A stretch of 64,000 bases of DNA from an uncultured Kineothrix sp. Its GTDB lineage: Bacteria > Bacillota > Clostridia > Lachnospirales > Lachnospiraceae. Both the position numbers and the translations under genes were made by a program. The notes under the pieces are model-generated. The model saw nothing but the letters and a program-made list of their open reading frames with translations, did no database searches and had not been told where the DNA came from. Of this stretch, positions 59,344-64,000 are shown piece after piece (position 1 is the stretch's first letter; every line of letters begins with the position of its first letter). The stretch lies in assembly GCA_910588855.1 (NCBI GenBank), contig CAJUSR010000009.1, positions 62,001 to 126,000 of the forward strand, in the 5' to 3' direction.

Positions 59344-60090
59344 TTACTCTGCTGCCATTGTACTAATAATAATTGTTTCCGGAGAAACTCCTGTTTTCCT
59401 CGTAATAATATCCTCAATCTGTGCCCGCTGTGCTTCCGACAGTTCCGTCGCATTCACAACTACATCTACGCCCGCATCGTTGATGCTGACAACTACATCG
59501 GAAAAGCCTTTGGATTCCAGAAGAATTTCAGCAGCAGTTTCCTTCTCCGCAATATCCGTAATGGAAATCATATTGTCAATCGCTTCCTGCTTCTGCGATT
59601 CCGTAATATTCGCATTGTTGATGATTTCCATCAATGTTTCTTTATTTTTTGCCCGTGTCTGTTCCTTTAACAGTTTTGCACCGGATAGGGAATTCATGCC
59701 GGACGTAGAAGTAAACACGGCTTCCCCCGGCACTTCGCTGTCTGAAGGCGCCGATTCCCCAACATTCTCTGCCATCCCTTCGTCCAAGTAATCAGCCGTT
59801 ATATCGGTGATGTCCGTATCCAGGCTTTCAATATCCCCATAAGCGGAAGATTGGATTGCATCTTCATCAGAAATGTCCAAAAGAGCCGATAAGTCAGTAT
59901 CCGCCGTATCCGAAGCCAAATCATCGGATAAAACAATGCTCCCGTCATCGTTTACTACCGTATCGCTGTCCACCGTCATGATTTCTTCTTCCGTTACTTT
60001 CGTACCTGCAAAATTCAGGTATCCTGCCACTGCAATCATAATTGCCAGCGCCGTAATCATAATCTGATTTTTTTTAAGCATATTTTTCAT
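59344..60090 (-). CDS. spoIIIAH: Stage III sporulation protein AH
   Basis: A 248-residue protein with one N-terminal membrane helix (IMITALAIMIAVAGYLNFAG), an acidic linker, and a C-terminal YscJ/FliF-like ring-building domain (ITDIAEKETAAEILLESKGF, VVVNATELSEAQRAQIEDII, TGVSPETIIIS). SpoIIIAH in the mother cell interacts with SpoIIQ of the forespore to form the feeding-tube channel. Last gene of the spoIIIA operon; RBS GGGGAGA. Confidence 0.93.
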   Translation of the reverse strand: MKNMLKKNQIMITALAIMIAVAGYLNFAGTKVTEEEIMTVDSDTVVNDDGSIVLSDDLASDTADTDLSALLDISDEDAIQSSAYGDIESLDTDITDITADYLDEGMAENVGESAPSDSEVPGEAVFTSTSGMNSLSGAKLLKEQTRAKNKETLMEIINNANITESQKQEAIDNMISITDIAEKETAAEILLESKGFSDVVVSINDAGVDVVVNATELSEAQRAQIEDIITRKTGVSPETIIISTMAAE

Positions 60091-60109
60091 GCCATGTCTC
60101 CCCTTTTCC

Positions 60110-60796
60110 TTATTCGGATTTCATTTTAACTATTTTAATTTTATGTGGCTCTATATCAAATAATGCCACAATTGCTTCGGTAATATTTTTCTTTACTTCA
60201 GGCCGGTCCCCGCCCTGCGCTATCACGACGACCCCTTCCACCAACGGCTGCAGCGTTTTCACTACATAAGGAGAAGAAGTCCCGTCGCTTTTCCTGTCGT
60301 ATACCGTTTCTTCCATACTATTTAATTCATTTACATTCCTGCTTCCACCTTCCGAATCATTTTCTACCGTATTGCTTCTTGTCACCGGCATATCTTTCTC
60401 TACCACCAGTTCCTTGGAAGCGCTCACGGTAACTATGACCTTCACCTTCCCAGCTCCTTCCATCACCGATATTGCCTGTTCTAATTTATTCTCCATATAT
60501 CTTTCATATTCCTCTGTGCTGTTAATTTTTTCGATTTCTAATCCAATATCGTCTTCGCTACCGTTATTTTCTTCTATTATATCTGATTTATTGTCCAATA
60601 ATCCGTACTCAGCCGCCTTCCGGCTCGTTTTTTCCGTCGAGGGCACGGCGATAACGATTAGCAATATCCCGACAAGAATACAAATGACAAACTGGTCCTT
60701 CCCCATTTTTGCCCTCTTTTCCCTCTTCCGGAACCACCTTTTTGGGGGGATTTCTTTTTCATTTGGAACTGTATTTGTTTTTCCTTCCTTTTCCAT
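60110..60796 (-). CDS. spoIIIAG: Stage III sporulation protein AG
   Basis: A 228-residue protein with a basic N-terminus, one membrane helix (QFVICILVGILLIVIAVPST) and a C-terminal ring-building motif domain of the secretin-ring type (LEQAISVMEGAGKVKVIVTV, GVVVIAQGGDRPEVKKNITE). It forms the large ring of the mother cell-forespore channel. The ATG at 60796 has GGAG at 6-bp spacing. Confidence 0.92.
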   Translation of the reverse strand: MEKEGKTNTVPNEKEIPPKRWFRKREKRAKMGKDQFVICILVGILLIVIAVPSTEKTSRKAAEYGLLDNKSDIIEENNGSEDDIGLEIEKINSTEEYERYMENKLEQAISVMEGAGKVKVIVTVSASKELVVEKDMPVTRSNTVENDSEGGSRNVNELNSMEETVYDRKSDGTSSPYVVKTLQPLVEGVVVIAQGGDRPEVKKNITEAIVALFDIEPHKIKIVKMKSE

Positions 60797-60874
60797 TTTA
60801 ATCTCCATTCCGAAGTGTTTACGCGACGGGTTCATCAGGGCTTATTTGTGACGCTCCGGCACAAACAGCCATGT

Positions 60875-61438
60875 TTATTCTTCTCTGATAACGATATATG
60901 CTTCATCGGTATTCAGGGCAAATCCAAATTTTTCCTTCATTTCATGATACTTCCAGGTATGGTTTACCGTTTCCTCTTTTTCCTCCTCTATTCGATTCCC
61001 TACCTTTACTTTTTCCACCTGAATCCGGCCTTCCTTTTTTTCTTCTTTATATACCGCCACTTCTACTTTAGGCGGGTTCCCATACACTTTTACCTCTCTT
61101 ACCGCAAACCCATATTCCCCGGCAACCGATTCCAGTTTTGCCTCCACCTCTTTTTCCAATGCTTTCGCTGCCTCATTTTCTTCTTCATAATCCCAAACAA
61201 TGTTGCCTGCTGCCGCCTCCAACTCTGTCTGGAACCGCTCTACTTCCTCCCACAATTCCCCTTCCCCATCTAACAAAACCGCCCGCAAAGGCGCTGTAAA
61301 CTGCGCCAATATCATAATGCCCATCAAAAGCTTAATATATTTTTCATAAGCCTTTCCGGCGGAAAAATGTAAAAAACTTTGCGCGCATACGATAAAAATC
61401 CCTATCCTTTTCATAAATTCCAGAAATGAATATCCCAT
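60875..61438 (-). CDS. spoIIIAF: Stage III sporulation protein AF
   Basis: A 187-residue protein with two N-terminal membrane helices (IGIFIVCAQSFLHFS and LLMGIMILAQFTAPLRAVL), followed by a soluble, Glu-rich domain with a ring-building-like fold (AREVKVYGNPPKVEVAVYKE). The start 61438 follows GGAGGGG. Its C-terminal end precedes spoIIIAG by 78 bp. Confidence 0.88.
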   Translation of the reverse strand: MGYSFLEFMKRIGIFIVCAQSFLHFSAGKAYEKYIKLLMGIMILAQFTAPLRAVLLDGEGELWEEVERFQTELEAAAGNIVWDYEEENEAAKALEKEVEAKLESVAGEYGFAVREVKVYGNPPKVEVAVYKEEKKEGRIQVEKVKVGNRIEEEKEETVNHTWKYHEMKEKFGFALNTDEAYIVIREE

Positions 61439-61489
61439 ATTCCCCTCCATGCCGTTCCCTGACAACATCCATCGCCAACAACAGCAACG

Positions 61490-62632
61490 TTATATCCCTT
61501 TTCCCGTGGTATATGCCACGACGGCAATGGTAATCATAAACAAAGCGACCGCCGTAAATGCTGCCTTAAAAAGCAGCAGACTCCCATCCCCGACCCGGTC
61601 CGTGCAGCCGGTAATCCTTTTGTCGCTGACAATCCCCACCAATGCCGCACTCCCTTTCATCATACAGGCTATCAGAAAAAGCTTTGCCAAAGGAATCAGG
61701 CAGATAGCTAACAGGAGCAAAAGCATCAAAACCCCAATGCTGTTTTTAATCAGTACTGCAGAACCGATAACCATTTCCGTCACCCCCTCCGCCAAATTCC
61801 CGATGCCCGGGATGGCTCCAACGGCTTTCTTGACTGCGGAAACCTTAAGGGAATCCAGTACGGGCGCAATCATCGACTGGAACAGGCTTAAGGACGTAAT
61901 GGCTCCCATCGCCACTTTCAGCCCTGCCCCGATGCCCTTTTTTAAAAAATCCAGCAGAAGCGCCAACCGCTCTTCCGCCCAAATCCCATTCAGCAAAGCC
62001 AGCAATACATAACTGTATATCAAAGGAATCAACAAAGAAAAAATAATTTTCTCTACCCCGTATGCCAAAACCAAAGTAAACTGATAATACACTGCCCCCG
62101 TCGCCGCCCCTGTTGCCGCCCCTACCGCCATGAAATATGTAGGGATAAACATTTTAATAAACAACACAATGTTTTCCACTGTTTGTCCGGCAATATCCGC
62201 CGCTGTCAAAAATGCCTTCATCAATATCGACATCAAAAGCAGATAGAGAAAGTAAAAACTGATATCCGCTATTTGGTGATTCTGGAATACATCGGAAAAA
62301 TTGGCAAACAACGCGGAAATAATCCCCAGTATCAGGATAGATGCAAATATATTTTTCATTCCCGCCAGTTCCGAAAGCAGTTTCCCTTTTATACCTTCCC
62401 ACAAAAGCATTGCCGCTTCCGTTATCTTCCCCTGTAAAATTTTGCCCCATATCTCCCACATATCCAAGTCATAATCGGGGATTAAATGGTCAAGCCCTTC
62501 CGCCACTTCACCCATCCCGTATTTTTCCCACGCATCCGCTGCATCCGCCTCTATATCCACCGCATATACCGGCTTACAAAATGCAAAGAAAAGAAAAAGA
62601 AAAACCATAAAAGAAAAAGCTATTTTCCTCAT
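61490..62632 (-). CDS. spoIIIAE: Stage III sporulation protein AE
   Basis: A 380-residue polytopic protein with a signal-like N-terminus (FSFMVFLFLFFAFCKPVYA) and about eight helices. Conserved segments include AVGAATGAATGAVYYQFTLV and VKKAVGAIPGIGNLAEGVTE. It is a membrane component of the SpoIIIA channel, required for sigma-G activity. The start overlaps the spoIIIAD stop (ATGA arrangement). Confidence 0.93.
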   Translation of the reverse strand: MRKIAFSFMVFLFLFFAFCKPVYAVDIEADAADAWEKYGMGEVAEGLDHLIPDYDLDMWEIWGKILQGKITEAAMLLWEGIKGKLLSELAGMKNIFASILILGIISALFANFSDVFQNHQIADISFYFLYLLLMSILMKAFLTAADIAGQTVENIVLFIKMFIPTYFMAVGAATGAATGAVYYQFTLVLAYGVEKIIFSLLIPLIYSYVLLALLNGIWAEERLALLLDFLKKGIGAGLKVAMGAITSLSLFQSMIAPVLDSLKVSAVKKAVGAIPGIGNLAEGVTEMVIGSAVLIKNSIGVLMLLLLLAICLIPLAKLFLIACMMKGSAALVGIVSDKRITGCTDRVGDGSLLLFKAAFTAVALFMITIAVVAYTTGKGI

Positions 62633-63015
62633 CCTGCAATCTCCTGTATGCTTTCTATGATTGCCAAAAGTATCGGCATCCCCGACGCCAGCACCGATAG
62701 TTTGCCGAAGATTTCTATCTGTCCTGCAATGGACGTATAGCCGGCATCCCGGCAGATGCCGGAGCTAAATTCACAAATATACGTAATCCCTATCACCTTC
62801 AGCAAAATGCGGAAATAAACTCCATCCCGGCTTATGTACCTCTCCATCTCTTTCATGCTCCCAATGACCGACGACAGCCCGGATACTACAAAAGAAAACA
62901 ACAGCAGGCAAATGGCGAAACCAATATAAAGCCCAAATTCCGGCTTATTGCTTTTAAATTGCAGCGCCAACATTACACCCGCTACCCCCAACAGGCCTAT
63001 TTTCAATACTTCCAT
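62629..63015 (-). CDS. spoIIIAD: Stage III sporulation protein AD
   Basis: A 128-residue membrane protein with four hydrophobic segments: LKIGLLGVAGVMLALQFKSN, then YIGFAICLLLFSFVVSGL, and LLKVIGITYICEFSSGICRD, followed by DAGYTSIAGQIEIFGKLSVL. The motif SSGICRDAGY is highly typical. RBS TAGGAGG. Confidence 0.94.
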   Translation of the reverse strand: MEVLKIGLLGVAGVMLALQFKSNKPEFGLYIGFAICLLLFSFVVSGLSSVIGSMKEMERYISRDGVYFRILLKVIGITYICEFSSGICRDAGYTSIAGQIEIFGKLSVLASGMPILLAIIESIQEIAG

Positions 63016-63023
63016 GAGTCCTC

Positions 63024-63218
63024 CTACAATTCAAATAAATTTTGAATCATCACAAATAAGTCATAGATATATGGAACAATCCAAGTCAGAACAAGAATCA
63101 GCCCCGCAAGGCTAATTAAAAATGCATGTTCCTCTCTCCCGCTATGCTTTAAAATCTGGCTCAATATTGTAATTAAAATGCCCACTGCCGCAATCCTGAA
63201 TATCAAACTTACGCTCAT
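63024..63218 (-). CDS. spoIIIAC: Stage III sporulation protein AC
   Basis: A 64-residue membrane protein with two helices and the conserved loop QILKHSGREEHAFLISLAGL. The start at 63218 aligns with the usual SpoIIIAC N-terminus; an ATG four codons upstream (63230) lies nearly on top of its ribosome binding site. Part of the spoIIIA operon, which in Bacillus is transcribed by sigma-E in the mother cell. Confidence 0.92.
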   Translation of the reverse strand: MSVSLIFRIAAVGILITILSQILKHSGREEHAFLISLAGLILVLTWIVPYIYDLFVMIQNLFEL

Positions 63219-63266
63219 ACTTCTTACCATGCCCCTTAAGTATTCTATAACAACACTTGCTTTCCT

Positions 63267-63785
63267 CTATAACAATATAATGACAAGCATCAATCCCCCC
63301 ATTATGCTAAGGCTCATAATCACTTTACACTTGTCCGCCATCTCCTTTTCCATCCTTCCGATAGAAATATCCAGCTTATGCATATACTGCCCTACCGCCC
63401 CGGCCTGCATCTTCCCGTCCATAAAGCCGATGCAATTCCCAAAATCAAGGAAGTTTCTCTTATCTTCCCTTGCAACGGAAAGCTCCTTCATGCATTCCTC
63501 CATCTGCCTGCTCCAGATTTCCCAAAAGGACCTCCCGTCATTCACCAGCATTTCCCTCCGGATAGAAAAAAAAGCGCTACGGTATGGCTCCGGCACCCGG
63601 TTCCCCACTCTGGCGCAAGCTTCCGGCAACGGCGCCCTGCTATATTCAATTTCGTTTTGAAGCATATGTAATATCTGTTTCATCCGATATAAGTCTTCCA
63701 AATTCTTTTTCAGCCTTTCCTTTACCGACCACCCGATCCCTATGCTCCCTGCCATTAAAAGAAGAACCCCTATCAGCCGGAACAT
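63267..63785 (-). CDS. spoIIIAB: Stage III sporulation protein AB
   Basis: A 172-residue protein with N- and C-terminal hydrophobic helices (LIGVLLLMAGSIGIGWSVKE; VIMSLSIMGGLMLVIILL) and a helical cytosolic core resembling GspF (LHMLQNEIEYSRAPLPEACA). Its start overlaps the end of spoIIIAA by 13 bp. Confidence 0.93.
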   Translation of the reverse strand: MFRLIGVLLLMAGSIGIGWSVKERLKKNLEDLYRMKQILHMLQNEIEYSRAPLPEACARVGNRVPEPYRSAFFSIRREMLVNDGRSFWEIWSRQMEECMKELSVAREDKRNFLDFGNCIGFMDGKMQAGAVGQYMHKLDISIGRMEKEMADKCKVIMSLSIMGGLMLVIILL

Positions 63786-64000
63786 AGCTGGAAATCCCTA
63801 TCGTAAACCGCTTTTATCCTGCATCCTCTGCCGGAGTGCCCCAAAATAATATATCTGCCGAAAATACGCCTTTTCTTCAAATCCTTTAATAAATCCTTTT
63901 TCATAATATCCTCCAAAGAATCCCCATGAATCGTAGCAATAATCCTGCTCCCGCACTGGAGCGCCCTACAGACCGCCGTTATATCTTCACTGCTCCCCAG
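63773..64000 (-). CDS. spoIIIAA: Stage III sporulation protein AA, C-terminal part (cut by the window edge)
   Basis: About 75 codons are visible, running off the right edge. They encode the C-terminal part of this secretion-type AAA ATPase: VCRALQCGSRIIATIHGDSL, EDIMKKDLLKDLKKRRIFGR and YIILGHSGRGCRIKAVYDRD. The THG/HGDS element is the conserved His-containing box of the family. SpoIIIAA powers the SpoIIIA channel. The Walker motifs lie outside the window. Confidence 0.93.
   Translation of the reverse strand: MGSSEDITAVCRALQCGSRIIATIHGDSLEDIMKKDLLKDLKKRRIFGRYIILGHSGRGCRIKAVYDRDFQLCSG

Overview
The window looks like chromosomal DNA from a spore-forming, low-to-moderate-GC Clostridia, most likely Lachnospiraceae. 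The evidence is the gene order yicC-remA-gmk-rpoZ-rimO-pgsA-cinA, the block spoIIIAA-AH / prfC / asp23 / nusB / xseA / xseB / ispA / dxs / tlyA / nadK / argR / recN / spoIVB / spo0A / glgA, and two small CotF-type spore coat proteins. Nearly all housekeeping genes are on the minus strand.

Layout. 1-8.4 kb is accessory DNA: a tyrosine recombinase cut by the left edge, a GyrI-like protein, a RelB/RelE-type toxin-antitoxin pair, a hydrolase operon, a decayed ECF sigma factor, an orphan FliD-like protein, tRNA-Leu(CAG), a putative HEPN protein followed by a 58-residue zinc-finger-like protein, and idi. 8.5-20.2 kb is an exopolysaccharide/capsule locus read leftwards: sortase B, LCP transferase, a surface protein, priming sugar transferase, a roughly 1-kb eroded gap, phosphoribosyltransferase, COG5610-type HAD protein, GT4, Wzy, Wzx and a deleted glycosyltransferase. 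20.2-21.8 kb is the main discovery. A complete tyrosine recombinase gene and an outward-facing promoter lie between two inverted 27/28-identical sites, and each site has the arm-spacer-arm form of a recombinase crossover site. This is a Hin-like switch, but built on a tyrosine recombinase. As sequenced, the promoter points away from the polysaccharide locus, so the switch appears OFF. Inversion would aim it at sortase B and the genes beyond.

21.9-29.7 kb holds housekeeping genes (cinA, pgsA, rimO, rpoZ, gmk, remA, yicC, two MGMT homologues). 29.7-41.5 kb mixes rqcH, regulators and small enzymes with two families of dispersed palindromic repeats. 41.6-64 kb runs from a MurJ/SpoVB-type flippase and glgA through sporulation, isoprenoid and DNA-repair genes to the spoIIIA operon, which is cut at the right edge inside spoIIIAA.

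Other points of note. The gene at the spo0A locus encodes the complete DNA-binding domain but has lost nearly all of the phosphoacceptor receiver domain. argR and recN carry the same 44-bp leader directly upstream of their start codons. The surface protein ends exactly at a sortase-like SPKTGE motif with no membrane anchor. Several genes are decayed: the sigma factor, a glycosyltransferase, a Uma2 protein and a membrane protein.
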